Source of the DNA: Schaalia turicensis ACS-279-V-Col4
GTDB taxonomy: Bacteria; Actinomycetota; Actinomycetes; Actinomycetales; Actinomycetaceae
DNA length: 64,000 bases
Reading direction: 5' to 3'
Assembly: GCF_000296505.1 (NCBI RefSeq)
Contig: NZ_JH815209.1
Coordinates: 252,908-316,907 of the forward strand
The translations under genes and the position numbers were made by a program. The notes beneath the pieces are model-generated. The model was not told the DNA's origin. It saw only the letters and a list, made by a program, of their open reading frames with translations, and ran no database searches. The stretch's first letter is position 1. Each line of letters opens with the position of its first letter. Below are positions 10,329 to 19,472 of this stretch, piece after piece.

Positions 10329-11567
10329 TCAACGCAATGAAAGCGGATCAACAATGTCAGCGATAACAAGCACGATGCTCATCACCGCCAATAATGCTCC
10401 CACAACCCAGGTCAGCGGTAATAATCGGGCGGTATCGACCGGGCCAGGATTCTGTTTTCCTCCCATGCGCGCCACTCCTCCGCGCACGCCTTCGTAGAGC
10501 GCACCAATGATGTGCCCACCATCGAGAGGCGGCAGAGGAATCAGATTGAAAACCGCCAACGCCATATTCAGCGAGGCCATCAGACTCAAAAGGAACGCAA
10601 TCTGAGAACGCACATCCGCGACGCCACTGCCCGCAGAATCGCTGGTCACCTCACCAGCAATTCGTGACACTCCAACAATCGAAATCAAGCCTGACGAATC
10701 GCGTTCACTTCCCGTCACCATCGACATCGTAACGTTCCACAGGGACTGTGGAATCTTCGTAATTGCACCCACCGTTCCCGTGAACATGTAGCGATATTCC
10801 TTGGCCGCATCCCACATCGAGGCCGCCGTATATTCATATCCGGCAGTCACGCCCACCACGTACGTGCCGTCCTCCGTCTTGCGCGGATATAACGAGGCCT
10901 CATGAAGGTCGCCATCGCGTTCAAATGTCACCTGAAGAGGCTGTCCATTGGACGAGGCAATGGAGTCTCTAAAGGCAGACCAGTCATTCAAGTTCCGGCC
11001 ATCAAGCGCGATGAGAGTGTCGCCCCCGGTCAGACCGGCCTCGTACGCCGGAGACGCAACGGTACCCGCATTCGTCTGAATTGTCGCAGACACATCCGCA
11101 AGCGTTAACGAGGCAGTGCGGAAACCAATGCCGACCATCGCAATAACGAGGAAAAGGAACGCAAGCAAGAAATTCATCGCGGGTCCAGCCGCCATAACAA
11201 TTGCTTTCTTCCACCACGTCAGACACCAGAATGCACGGTGTGCACACCCTTCGGGCATTTCTTGGGCACTCTGGTGGCGCGCTTCTTCAGCAAGATCCCG
11301 CTGTCCCTTCGAATTCAGCGTGCGACGACCCGGCTTGGCAGGGGCGAACATGCCGAGGATACGCACGTAACCACCCAGCGGAATCGCGCGAAAAACAACC
11401 AACGTGCCTTTGACTTCACGCGACACAATCTTCGGACCAAAACCGATCGCATACTCACTGACGACCGCGCCGAATTTCTTCGCCGGAACAAGGTGGCCAA
11501 GCTCGTGAAGACCAACGGTGATGATAAAGCCGACGACAACGGCAAAGATCCCCGCCAGGTAGCTCAT
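10329..11567 (-). CDS. rseP: site-2 intramembrane zinc metalloprotease
   Basis: Regulated intramembrane proteolysis of membrane-bound anti-sigma factors and similar substrates (RseP/Rip1 family), in the cytoplasmic membrane. 412 residues. The zinc motif HELGH (21-25) is in the first membrane segment, a PDZ domain lies in the middle (AGLTGGDTLIALDGRNL), and the second metal motif NLIPLPPLDGGH lies near the C-terminus. The ATG overlaps the dxr stop (ATGA, 11564-11567). The dxr-rseP pairing is widely conserved in actinobacteria. Confidence 0.95.
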   Translation of the reverse strand: MSYLAGIFAVVVGFIITVGLHELGHLVPAKKFGAVVSEYAIGFGPKIVSREVKGTLVVFRAIPLGGYVRILGMFAPAKPGRRTLNSKGQRDLAEEARHQSAQEMPEGCAHRAFWCLTWWKKAIVMAAGPAMNFLLAFLFLVIAMVGIGFRTASLTLADVSATIQTNAGTVASPAYEAGLTGGDTLIALDGRNLNDWSAFRDSIASSNGQPLQVTFERDGDLHEASLYPRKTEDGTYVVGVTAGYEYTAASMWDAAKEYRYMFTGTVGAITKIPQSLWNVTMSMVTGSERDSSGLISIVGVSRIAGEVTSDSAGSGVADVRSQIAFLLSLMASLNMALAVFNLIPLPPLDGGHIIGALYEGVRGGVARMGGKQNPGPVDTARLLPLTWVVGALLAVMSIVLVIADIVDPLSLR

Positions 11568-12778
11568 GAAGATCTACTCACCAGCGCATTCGCCTGCGCG
11601 CGCGCCCATTCTTCGACCCCAAGAATGTCATCCAACGTCGGGTCTGCAATACCATCGTGAGACTCAACAACCTTTGTCAAAGAATCGACAATGCCCAGCC
11701 ACGGTAGTTTCTTGGCTAAAAACGCATCGACGAACACTTCATTCGCAGCGTTGTACACCGCTGCATGCGTCGGTGACGAGGCCACCGCATGACGCGCAAG
11801 ATTGATGGCAGGGAAGGTATCGCTATCGACCGGTTCAAAGGTCCAACTCTGCGCATCGGCCCACGTCAGAGGCTTTTCCACGTCGTGCAGGCGCTCGGGC
11901 CATGTCAAGCCCAGGGCGATGGGCAGACGCATGTCGGGTGGCGAAGCCTGAAGCGTTGTTGCACCGTCAATCCACGTCACCATTGAGTGCACGATCGACT
12001 GCGGGTGAACAGTCGTCACAATGTGCTCGGGAGCCACATCAAACAGCAGGTGAGCCTCAATCAGCTCCAGCCCCTTGTTGACCAGCGTCGAGGAATTGAT
12101 CGTGACAACCGGACCCATGTTCCACGTCGGGTGAGCAAGAGCAGCTTCCGGAGTGATATCAGCAAGTTCAGCGCGCTTCTTACCCCTAAACGGGCCACCT
12201 GATGCCGTCAGAACAAGATCGGCCACCTCAGTGTGGCCGGTGACCACTGGTGAAGTGAGGCCGGCCTCGTGAACTCCACTGGCCAACGCCTGAGCGATAG
12301 CCGAATGCTCGGAGTCGACAGGCACAATCTGCCCCGGACGCACACAGGCGCTACGCACCACATGGCCACCCACGACCAACGATTCCTTATTCGCCAAAGC
12401 TAGCGTCGCACCGGACTTCAAAGCACCCAGCGTGGGAAGCAGACCAACTCCCCCGGTGATACCGTTCAGAACAACTCCGTCAGGAACAAGTGAAGCCACC
12501 TGAGTTGCCCCGTCCGGCCCTTCGATAATCTGCGGGTGCGCAGACGAATCAATGGTATGAATCGCGTCGCGTAGCTCGCCACCAACACGGCGATCCACAC
12601 TGACGACAGGAACATCGAACTCAACCACCTGGCGCGCAAGACGCTCAATATTGCCGCCGCCAGCAGCAAGACCTCGGATATCGAAACGCAACGGATTCGC
12701 GCGAACGATATCCAACGCTTGAGTACCAATTGAACCGGTCGACCCCAGCAGGACAATCGGCTGACGCGAAGAAGTCAC
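11564..12778 (-). CDS. dxr: 1-deoxy-D-xylulose 5-phosphate reductoisomerase
   Basis: Second step of the MEP pathway: rearranges and reduces DXP to MEP with NADPH and a divalent metal. 404 residues. LLGSTGSIGTQALDIVR is the NADPH-binding loop; ALANKESLV and PVDSEHSAIAQAL carry the metal and substrate ligands. GTG 12776-12778 has GGAGG seven bases upstream; an upstream TTG (12793) would overlap that site and is rejected. It is coupled to rseP downstream. Confidence 0.96.
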   Translation of the reverse strand: MTSSRQPIVLLGSTGSIGTQALDIVRANPLRFDIRGLAAGGGNIERLARQVVEFDVPVVSVDRRVGGELRDAIHTIDSSAHPQIIEGPDGATQVASLVPDGVVLNGITGGVGLLPTLGALKSGATLALANKESLVVGGHVVRSACVRPGQIVPVDSEHSAIAQALASGVHEAGLTSPVVTGHTEVADLVLTASGGPFRGKKRAELADITPEAALAHPTWNMGPVVTINSSTLVNKGLELIEAHLLFDVAPEHIVTTVHPQSIVHSMVTWIDGATTLQASPPDMRLPIALGLTWPERLHDVEKPLTWADAQSWTFEPVDSDTFPAINLARHAVASSPTHAAVYNAANEVFVDAFLAKKLPWLGIVDSLTKVVESHDGIADPTLDDILGVEEWARAQANALVSRSS

Positions 12779-12793
12779 GATTCGCCCTCCCAA

Positions 12794-13345
12794 TCAGGAA
12801 ACAGCCAGAAGAATCTCTACGGCGCGCCCAAGATAGGCGTCAACCGTTCCTTCCGTGTAGCCCTTCTTGCCACGAGCAGGCTGGAAAACAGCAAGACGAA
12901 CGTCATCGACGCTAATCTCAGTGCCCTCGTCAAAATAGGCGGCCAAACGATCCAGCAGATCATCAACCTGAGCCGCGTCATATCCACGACCGGATTCCGG
13001 GTGCGAGAAACGCTCGCCCCGAGGACGCATCAGACGGTCATACAGCGTCGTTGCGCGCTCGGCAACCTTCTCGAACCATGCGGCCTCGCCGTTAACAGCA
13101 ATATGATCCGCACGATCGCGCTGAACAAAGGCCGCTTCAAGACGGCTCATCGCGGAATCAACAGCATCAATCGCGTAGCCACGACGCTTCAATGGGAACG
13201 TCGCCTGGCGAACCTGCTGTGCAGAGAACTGCTCTGCCGGCAAGCCACCTTCATACGCCTGGCGCGCGTCCGCAAAGAAAGCGTCCACACGCTCAGTCGC
13301 ATAGCCGTGACGCCAGAAGCTCACTCGTGGGAAAGAGTCACTCAT
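12794..13345 (-). CDS. DivIVA-domain repeat protein
   Basis: 183 residues containing four short DivIVA-like units, each with a GY-x(4)-VD core: HGYATERVDAFF, RGYAIDAVDSAM, RGYDAAQVDDLL and KGYTEGTVDAYL. This is the actinobacterial family of DivIVA-repeat proteins rather than the long coiled-coil Wag31/DivIVA; it lacks a coiled-coil tail. A role in cell envelope or polar growth is an inference from the domain only. The ATG overlaps the rlmN stop (ATGA, 13342-13345); an in-frame extension to 13432 lies entirely inside rlmN. dxr follows 15 bases downstream. Confidence 0.85.
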   Translation of the reverse strand: MSDSFPRVSFWRHGYATERVDAFFADARQAYEGGLPAEQFSAQQVRQATFPLKRRGYAIDAVDSAMSRLEAAFVQRDRADHIAVNGEAAWFEKVAERATTLYDRLMRPRGERFSHPESGRGYDAAQVDDLLDRLAAYFDEGTEISVDDVRLAVFQPARGKKGYTEGTVDAYLGRAVEILLAVS

Positions 13346-14589
13346 CGAGTCTCCTGAATTGAAGTGGAATCTGAATTGATAGACCGACGCTTCGCATTCG
13401 CTTCCTTCACCGCTGTTGCGAGCTGACCGCACGCACCATCAATGTCAGAACCGCGAGTATCGCGAATCGTCGTTGAAATCCCATTGTTGCGCAGAGTAGC
13501 GACAAATGTGTCCTGAGCACGCCGAGTAGACGCAGTCCAGATTGTGCCGGGAGTCGGATTCAACGGAATTGGGTTCACATGAGCCCACCCGTGACCGCGC
13601 TTATTGAGCTCATCAGCAAGCAATTGGGCACGGTATTCCTGATCGTTCATATCCTTGATCAGCGCGTACTCAATCGACACGCGACGACCCGTCGCAACAA
13701 AGTATCGGCGAGCAGCATCAAGCAACTCCCCCACCTTCCAGCGCGAGTTAATCGGAATCAACTCGTCGCGAAGGTCATCATCGGGAGCATGCAACGAAAC
13801 TGCCAACGTCACAGGCATGCCTTCTTTCGCCAGCTTGTCGATCGCGGGAACCAAACCCACCGTCGACACAGTGACGTTTCGAGCTGAAAGTCCAAAGCCT
13901 TCTGGGCTGGGATCAATCAGGCGGCGCAGAGTATTCACGACCGTGCGGTAGTTAGCAAGCGGTTCGCCCATACCCATAAACACAACGTTAGAGAGGTGCG
14001 TCGGCCCGCCGGGAAGCTCGCCATCCCGACACGCAATCTGCGCTTGGCGCACCTGATCGACAATTTCGCCCGTCGACAGGTTACGAGTCAGCCCCATCTG
14101 GCCGGTCGCGCAGAACGGACACGCCATGCCACATCCTGCCTGCGAAGAAATACACAAGGTCGTGCGCTGCGGGTAACGCATCAGCACGGATTCAACGCGT
14201 GCCCCATCGAAAAGCTCCCAAAGGTGCTTAATCGTCATCCCGCCATCCGCGTGTTGCGCGACGACTTGGCGAACCAGTTCAGGCAACAGACCTTCACGAA
14301 TTGCATCGTGCATCGATGCGGGAATATCACTCATCTTCGCCGGATCGGCTTCGAAGTGATCAAAATAATGTCGAGAAAGCTGGTCAGCACGGAAACCGGG
14401 AAGACCCAGATCCTTCAGGACCTGCTTACGTCCTTTTGCATCCACGTCAGCGAGGTGAGCAGGTGCCTTGCCAGGTTTAGCTGGCGCGAAAGAAATCACC
14501 GGCTTCGCATCGGCTGACGTTGCTCCTTCTGGGGGCTGGTCAGTCGGACGCACTTCACGCCGACGCTGTTTTTCGAATTCGAGGCTCAT
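13342..14589 (-). CDS. rlmN: dual-specificity RNA methyltransferase RlmN
   Basis: Radical SAM enzyme that methylates C2 of A2503 in 23S rRNA and A37 in some tRNAs. 415 residues. The cluster motif is C153-x3-C157-x2-C160 (CGMACPFC). Further motifs are VFMGMGEPLANY, NVTVSTVGLVPAI and the C-terminal RGSDIDGACGQL with the second catalytic cysteine. The N-terminal 45 residues are a basic/proline-rich extension. AAGGAATCCT precedes the ATG. Coupled to the DivIVA-repeat gene. Confidence 0.96.
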   Translation of the reverse strand: MSLEFEKQRRREVRPTDQPPEGATSADAKPVISFAPAKPGKAPAHLADVDAKGRKQVLKDLGLPGFRADQLSRHYFDHFEADPAKMSDIPASMHDAIREGLLPELVRQVVAQHADGGMTIKHLWELFDGARVESVLMRYPQRTTLCISSQAGCGMACPFCATGQMGLTRNLSTGEIVDQVRQAQIACRDGELPGGPTHLSNVVFMGMGEPLANYRTVVNTLRRLIDPSPEGFGLSARNVTVSTVGLVPAIDKLAKEGMPVTLAVSLHAPDDDLRDELIPINSRWKVGELLDAARRYFVATGRRVSIEYALIKDMNDQEYRAQLLADELNKRGHGWAHVNPIPLNPTPGTIWTASTRRAQDTFVATLRNNGISTTIRDTRGSDIDGACGQLATAVKEANAKRRSINSDSTSIQETR

Positions 14590-14597
14590 AGGATTCC

Positions 14598-15488
14598 TTA
14601 CAGCGTCCAGGTGAAGATCATAAACATAAGCGGTGCAACCATCAGCAAAGCATCAACGCGGTCAAGGACACCGCCATGCCCCGGCAGAATTTGCGACATG
14701 TCCTTCAGACCGGTTTCACGCTTGATTAACGATTCAGTGAGATCACCGAGCGTGCCGACAACACACGCAACAACGCCGGCAAGGAGGCCGAATGCCCAGT
14801 GGCCACCAAGTGCCCAGAAAGCAAGTCCACCAAGTGCGACAGAAGCAATTGTCGAGCCGATGAAGCCTTCCCAGGACTTCTTGGGTGATAGACGAGGCGC
14901 CATCGGATGTTTGCCGAATAGAACGCCTGCGACCCAGCCACCGGTATCGGATGCGACGACTAAGCCAACGTAGGTGAGAACCACCCATGGGTTACCGAAC
15001 TCGCGCATCATCAGCACAACGAACGAGGCAAGGAAAGGAACATACAGCGCGACAAAGACCGATGCAATGACGTCGTTAATCCGCCCCTTGGGGTTCGGAT
15101 CCAAGATTCGCCACGCAACAACAGCGAAAATGGTTGCGTACAGGGCAAAGAGGAGCGCTTCTGCGCCAAGAGACCATGCGCACGTGACCATGCCGATAGC
15201 TCCCGCATACAGCGGAGCCATCGTCAGCTTTGTTTCTAGGTGGGCGAATGCGCCACCTAACTCATATAAACCCGCCAGCGACGCCAGCACAATGAACAGT
15301 GTCAAAAGTGGCGGTACATAAAACAAGCAGATACCGACGAAAAGAATCAAAACAACGGCAGTAGATACTGCTGCTGGAAGATTACGTCCTGCCTTCCCGG
15401 TGGCTGCCAGTGGTTCCTTCACCTTCGTTGGTTGCGGAGAGAAAAACTTCGCAACCAACGAAGGGGAAGAATGATCAGAGGCGCTCAC
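14598..15488 (-). CDS. cdsA: phosphatidate cytidylyltransferase
   Basis: Makes CDP-diacylglycerol from phosphatidate and CTP, the precursor of all phospholipids; polytopic membrane enzyme. 296 residues with about eight hydrophobic segments after a hydrophilic N-terminal 35 residues. The signature is near the C-terminus: GDLTESLIKRETGLKDM and PGHGGVLDRVDALL, preceded by SPKKSWEGFIGS. The GTG start overlaps the frr stop (GTGA, 15485-15488). Confidence 0.95.
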   Translation of the reverse strand: MSASDHSSPSLVAKFFSPQPTKVKEPLAATGKAGRNLPAAVSTAVVLILFVGICLFYVPPLLTLFIVLASLAGLYELGGAFAHLETKLTMAPLYAGAIGMVTCAWSLGAEALLFALYATIFAVVAWRILDPNPKGRINDVIASVFVALYVPFLASFVVLMMREFGNPWVVLTYVGLVVASDTGGWVAGVLFGKHPMAPRLSPKKSWEGFIGSTIASVALGGLAFWALGGHWAFGLLAGVVACVVGTLGDLTESLIKRETGLKDMSQILPGHGGVLDRVDALLMVAPLMFMIFTWTL

Positions 15489-16042
15489 AGCGTCAGGAGC
15501 TCAGCTTCCTTGGATGCAAGAAGCTTGTCAACCTGTTCGACCTGCTTCTTCGTCAGCGATTCGAGGCTTTTTTCTGCACGATCGACCTCGTCTTCGCCGG
15601 CTTCGCCGTCTTTCTTCAGCTTATCGAGCTGTTCCTTTGCCTTACGACGAACGTTACGAACTGCGACGCGAGCATCTTCGGCCTTGGTCTTTGCCAGCTT
15701 CACGTATTCCTTACGACGTTCTTCAGTCAAGGCAGGAAGAACAACGCGGACAACGTTGCCATCATCGGTCGGGTTCACACCCAGATCAGATTCACGCAGG
15801 GCCTTCAAGATCTCATTCGTGGCAGTGCGATCGAACGGGGAGATCAACACGGTACGAGCTTCAGGAATCTGGAAAGAAGCGAGCTGTTGCATCGGCGTGG
15901 GTGCACCGTAGTAGTCGACAAGAATCTGCTCGAACATCGCGGCGTTTGCGCGACCGGTGCGGATATTGCCAAATTCGTGGCGTGCGGATTCAACCGCACG
16001 GTCCATCTTTTCCTCGGTTTCAAGGAGGATGTCGTCAATCAT
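15485..16042 (-). CDS. frr: ribosome recycling factor
   Basis: Splits post-termination ribosomes together with EF-G. 185 residues, the family length. Hallmarks are RTGRANAAMFEQILVDYYG near residue 30, PEARTVLISPFDR, and the C-terminal helix KKDGEAGEDEVDRAEKSLESLTKKQV. It follows pyrH by 18 bases, the usual pyrH-frr order, and is coupled to cdsA. Confidence 0.97.
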   Translation of the reverse strand: MIDDILLETEEKMDRAVESARHEFGNIRTGRANAAMFEQILVDYYGAPTPMQQLASFQIPEARTVLISPFDRTATNEILKALRESDLGVNPTDDGNVVRVVLPALTEERRKEYVKLAKTKAEDARVAVRNVRRKAKEQLDKLKKDGEAGEDEVDRAEKSLESLTKKQVEQVDKLLASKEAELLTL

Positions 16043-16060
16043 TCGTGACTCCTATGTTGA

Positions 16061-16777
16061 TCAGTCTTGCGCAGTCACAAGAGTACCGATTGTCTCACCC
16101 ATCAGGGCAGCAGTCACATTGCCTGCTTCAGACATTCCGAAAACTCGTGTCTGTAAACCATTATCACGGCAAAGTGCCAAAGCTGTTGCATCCATGACCT
16201 TGAGTTCCTGAGAAAGGGCATCCGAGTACGTCAGGAATTCAAGACGCTTCGCGTCCGGGTTCAGGCGCGGATCGTCATCGTACACACCATCCACGCCGTT
16301 CTTAGCAACAAGAAGCTCGTCGCAGTGGGTTTCAAGAGCACGCTGAGCTGAAACCGTGTCCGTCGAGAAGAACGGCATACCGGCACCCGCACCGAAGATA
16401 ACAACGCGCCCCTTTTCCATATGGCGAATAGCGCGCAACGGAATGTAGGGTTCACCAACCTGGGTCATCGTAATTGCGGATTGAACACGCGCAGGAACAC
16501 CGGCTTGTTCGATGAAGTCTTGAAGCGCAAGGGCGTTCATCACGGTACCGAGCATGCCCATGTAGTCGGCGCGGGAACGATCCATTCCTGCTTTAGCTAG
16601 CTGTGCACCGCGGAAGAAGTTACCGCCACCAACGACGACTGCGACTTCAATGCCTCGACGGACAGCAATAGCAATCTGGTGAGCAATATCGCGAACGACA
16701 GTGGGGTCAAGACCAACGGCGCCACCGCCGAAAGCTTCACCAGACAGTTTAAGAAGGACCCTACGAGTATGAGGCAT
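16061..16777 (-). CDS. pyrH: UMP kinase
   Basis: Phosphorylates UMP to UDP; bacterial hexameric amino-acid-kinase fold. 238 residues. Motifs: [37 protein letters not shown] and [18 protein letters not shown] precedes the ATG. It sits between tsf and frr, the conserved order in nearly all bacteria. Confidence 0.97.
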   Translation of the reverse strand: MPHTRRVLLKLSGEAFGGGAVGLDPTVVRDIAHQIAIAVRRGIEVAVVVGGGNFFRGAQLAKAGMDRSRADYMGMLGTVMNALALQDFIEQAGVPARVQSAITMTQVGEPYIPLRAIRHMEKGRVVIFGAGAGMPFFSTDTVSAQRALETHCDELLVAKNGVDGVYDDDPRLNPDAKRLEFLTYSDALSQELKVMDATALALCRDNGLQTRVFGMSEAGNVTAALMGETIGTLVTAQD

Positions 16778-16829
16778 GCGCGTTTCTCCTGTTCACGCGG
16801 TAAGAAGCATTAGTACACAGGATAGCCGA

Positions 16830-16857
16830 ATGACCCCGCCCATTTGGGCGGGGCCAT
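16830..16857 (-). terminator. hairpin between tsf and pyrH
   Basis: ccccgccc (16834-16841) and gggcgggg (16846-16853), extended by aatg/catt arms, form a strong stem with loop attt. There is no long T run, so it may attenuate rpsB-tsf transcription into pyrH. Confidence 0.55.
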
Positions 16858-16867
16858 TCATGCGTTA

Positions 16868-17695
16868 TCAGGCTCCGACGTGAACGCGAACGAACTCGGT
16901 CACCTTTGCGCCGGCCTCGGCAAGAACCTTGCCGACCGACTTAGAGGGATCGCGAGCGAACGCCTGGTCCACGAGGCAGTTGTCCTTGAAGTAGGCTTCC
17001 ATGCGACCTTCGACGATCTTGCCGACGATGTGCTCGGGCTTGCCTTCTTCGAGCGTGATCTTCGTGAGAGTCTCGCGCTCCTTCTCGAGGACGTCAGCAG
17101 GAACGGCATCGCGATCAAGGTATGCCGGCATGTAAGCGGCAATGTGCATTGCGATGTCATGAGCAACGGAAGCGCCAGCTGCGTCGGTGACGACGAAGAC
17201 GCCAACCTGCGGGGGGAGGTCGGGGCTGGTCTGGTGCAGGTACAGGTCAACGTTCTCGCCCTCGACGCGCACAACGCGACGGATTTCGAGCTTTTCGCCG
17301 ATAACTGCTGCCATGGAATTGAGCTTGTCCTGAACGGTCTCGTCACCCATGGGGGATGCGAGGAGAGACTCAAGATTGGATGCGCCCGAAGCAACGGCTG
17401 CTGCGAGAACCTCGTTTGCGAAGTCAATGAACTTCTGGTTCTTTGCAACGAAGTCGGTTTCGGAGTTGACCTCGACGAGGACGCCAACGCCATCGTCAAC
17501 CTGAGCGACCAGAAGGCCGGCGGATGCCTGACGATCTTCGCGCTTGGAGAGCGACTTCAGCCCCTTCAGGCGGATGATTTCGAGAGCCTTTTCAGCATCG
17601 CCATCAGCCTCGGTCAGAGCCTTCTTCACGTCCATCATGCCTGCGCCGGTCTGCTCACGCAGAGCCTTGACGTCAGCAGCGGTGAAATTCGCCAT
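16868..17695 (-). CDS. tsf: elongation factor Ts
   Basis: Guanine-nucleotide exchange factor for EF-Tu. 275 residues. N-terminal UBA-like domain with TAADVKALREQTGAGMMDVKKAL, then the core domain with NSETDFVAKN. It lies 33 bases downstream of rpsB and is cotranscribed with it. Confidence 0.97.
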   Translation of the reverse strand: MANFTAADVKALREQTGAGMMDVKKALTEADGDAEKALEIIRLKGLKSLSKREDRQASAGLLVAQVDDGVGVLVEVNSETDFVAKNQKFIDFANEVLAAAVASGASNLESLLASPMGDETVQDKLNSMAAVIGEKLEIRRVVRVEGENVDLYLHQTSPDLPPQVGVFVVTDAAGASVAHDIAMHIAAYMPAYLDRDAVPADVLEKERETLTKITLEEGKPEHIVGKIVEGRMEAYFKDNCLVDQAFARDPSKSVGKVLAEAGAKVTEFVRVHVGA

Positions 17696-17728
17696 TGATG
17701 TCTCTTTCTACTTTGAAGTTGGTAAAGA

Positions 17729-18556
17729 TCAGTTCTCGGCGGGGGCTTCGGTAGCCGGAGCTTCTTCAGCCTTGGCTTCGCCCTTGTCGCCTTCGAGGAG
17801 TTCGCGTTCCCACTCGGCGAGCGGTTCTGCAACGGTTTCTGCCGAGTCAGCGGACTTGCGGGTTTCGGAACGAGCGAGGAGGCCCTCTGCGACTGCGTCT
17901 GCGATCACGCGGGTGAGCAGTGCAACTGCGCGGATGGCATCGTCGTTACCGGGGATGCGGTAGTCGACCTCGTCCGGATCAGCGTTGGTGTCGAGAATGG
18001 CGACGATCGGGATGTTGAGCTTGCGAGCTTCGGAAACCGCGAGGTGTTCCTTCTTCGGGTCAACGATCCAGATGGCGGACGGGGTCTTGGCCATGTCGCG
18101 GATGCCACCGAGTGTGCGAGCCAGCTTGTCCTTCTCACGACGCATCATGAGGAGTTCCTTCTTGGTGCGGCCGGATGCGGCGACATCGTCGAAGTCGATC
18201 TGCTCGAGTTCCTTGAGGCGCTGGAGACGCTTGGAAACGGTGGAGAAGTTGGTGAGCATGCCACCGAGCCAGCGGTGGTTTACGTACGGCATGCCAACGC
18301 GGGTTGCCTGCTCTGCGACGGCTTCCTGCGCCTGCTTCTTGGTGCCAACGAAGAGGATGGTGCCACCGTGTGCGACGGTCTGCTTCACGAAATCGTAAGC
18401 AATGTCGATGTCAGCAATGGTCTGCTGAAGATCGATGATATAGATGCCGTTGCGTTCGGTGAGGATGAAACGCTTCATCTTCGGGTTCCAGCGGCGGGTC
18501 TGGTGACCGAAGTGGACACCGGACTCGAGGAGCTGACGCATGGTTACGACTGCCAT
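17729..18556 (-). CDS. rpsB: 30S ribosomal protein S2
   Basis: Small-subunit ribosomal protein S2, 275 residues. Signature stretches are [19 protein letters not shown] and [14 protein letters not shown], plus [17 protein letters not shown]. The last 40 residues are a Glu/Ala-rich tail typical of actinobacterial S2. GGAAGGA lies 7 bases before the ATG. First gene of the rpsB-tsf unit, with a long structured leader. Confidence 0.98.
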   Translation of the reverse strand: MAVVTMRQLLESGVHFGHQTRRWNPKMKRFILTERNGIYIIDLQQTIADIDIAYDFVKQTVAHGGTILFVGTKKQAQEAVAEQATRVGMPYVNHRWLGGMLTNFSTVSKRLQRLKELEQIDFDDVAASGRTKKELLMMRREKDKLARTLGGIRDMAKTPSAIWIVDPKKEHLAVSEARKLNIPIVAILDTNADPDEVDYRIPGNDDAIRAVALLTRVIADAVAEGLLARSETRKSADSAETVAEPLAEWERELLEGDKGEAKAEEAPATEAPAEN

Positions 18557-18760
18557 TGAATCGTCCTTCCCCGCAAAACTGCGGGATCATGAGGGTTTTC
18601 ACCCTCGGTTTCAGTTACGTGCTGTGCGCGGGTACGCAAGCCCTGGTGCCATGACTTAAGTTCACCTCGAAAGGACCTGGAACTTATGCCCACCGCGGAA
18701 GACCGCTGACGTGAAAATGGCACGCGAAGTCACCTGCAAGCAGGTGCTCAAATAGCTTAT
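18557..18760 (-). promoter_or_regulatory. structured leader of rpsB
   Basis: The 349-base gap between rpsB and the M23 peptidase gene carries no gene. Three short hairpins lie upstream of rpsB on the minus strand: cacctgc/gcaggtg (18731-18746), gaggg/ccctc (18591-18606) and cccgca/tgcggg (18570-18585), the last directly adjoining the ribosome site. Such leaders often mediate ribosomal-protein feedback; here it is inferred from structure and position only. Confidence 0.45.
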
Positions 18761-18814
18761 CTCATATGCCCTCATACTCCCTATTTCGCTTGATGTGACC
18801 CTCGTCGCCAGACT

Positions 18815-18853
18815 TTATCCACAGGTGCCTCACCCGATCGCGGAGTATCCACA
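18815..18853. promoter_or_regulatory. pair of DnaA-box-like 9-mers
   Basis: TTATCCACA at 18815-18823 matches the DnaA-box consensus exactly, and GTATCCACA at 18845-18853 has one mismatch; both have the same orientation. They lie between the divergent rpsB and M23 peptidase genes. Two similar pairs occur elsewhere in this window. Confidence 0.5.
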
Positions 18854-18905
18854 ATAAGCAATCACTCCATTCGCCCTTTGACCCGCGATCAACGACATTG
18901 AGTGC

Positions 18906-19427
18906 ATGTTTCTTCGCAATGACCGTTATGCACATCTTCCTTTGACGATCCTTGCCGCCTTGGCTCTGTTTTCTTGCCTATTGACGAGGCCGGCCAACGC
19001 ATCCGTCTGGCAACACTGGCAGTGGCCGACCGGGAATGCGGCAAGCGTGACCAGGGGTTTTGATCCTCCGGCGTTACGGTGGCTTTCAGGTCATCGCGGA
19101 GTCGATCTGAAGGTCGATGTTGGCGCTACGATCTATGCCCCGGCTGACGGGATTGTAGAAGTGGCCGGCGAGGTTGCCGGCAAGGGGGTTGTCTCGTTGT
19201 CCCATGGCCCGGTTCGTTCAACATATGAGCCCGTCGATGCTCTTGTGAGCGTTGGAGACCACGTCAGTGCGGGGGCTCCCATAGCAACCCTCAGACCCGG
19301 GCATGAGCCAGCAGGCGGTCTGCACTGGGGTGCCAAAACCTCAAGGGATCACTACGTTAATCCCCTACGGTTCTTAGTTGGCGATCTTGCCCTGAAACCC
19401 TGGGATGGGAGTAAAGTGCGCGGGTAG
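18906..19427 (+). CDS. M23-family peptidase (LytM-like), exported
   Basis: 173 residues with a signal peptide (hydrophobic stretch 12-28, probable cleavage after PANA-S). The M23 fold is recognisable: GHRGVDL gives the zinc ligands His-x3-Asp, APADGIVEVAGEVAGKGVV is the core strand, and LHWGAK corresponds to the canonical HLHFEVR. In that last motif the first His is Gly and only the second remains, as I recall for an actinobacterial subgroup. It may therefore be a weak hydrolase or a regulator of cell-wall amidases. Divergent from rpsB; no clear ribosome site. Confidence 0.85.
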   Translation: MFLRNDRYAHLPLTILAALALFSCLLTRPANASVWQHWQWPTGNAASVTRGFDPPALRWLSGHRGVDLKVDVGATIYAPADGIVEVAGEVAGKGVVSLSHGPVRSTYEPVDALVSVGDHVSAGAPIATLRPGHEPAGGLHWGAKTSRDHYVNPLRFLVGDLALKPWDGSKVRG

Positions 19428-19472
19428 CCTCGTCAATCGTAGGCGGGGCGAAGCTGGAGGGCAGACGAAGAG

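Noticed and set aside
13346..13432. N-terminal extension of the DivIVA-repeat protein
   Set aside because: It lies wholly within rlmN in another frame; the ATG at 13345 with its ATGA overlap fits the operon pattern.
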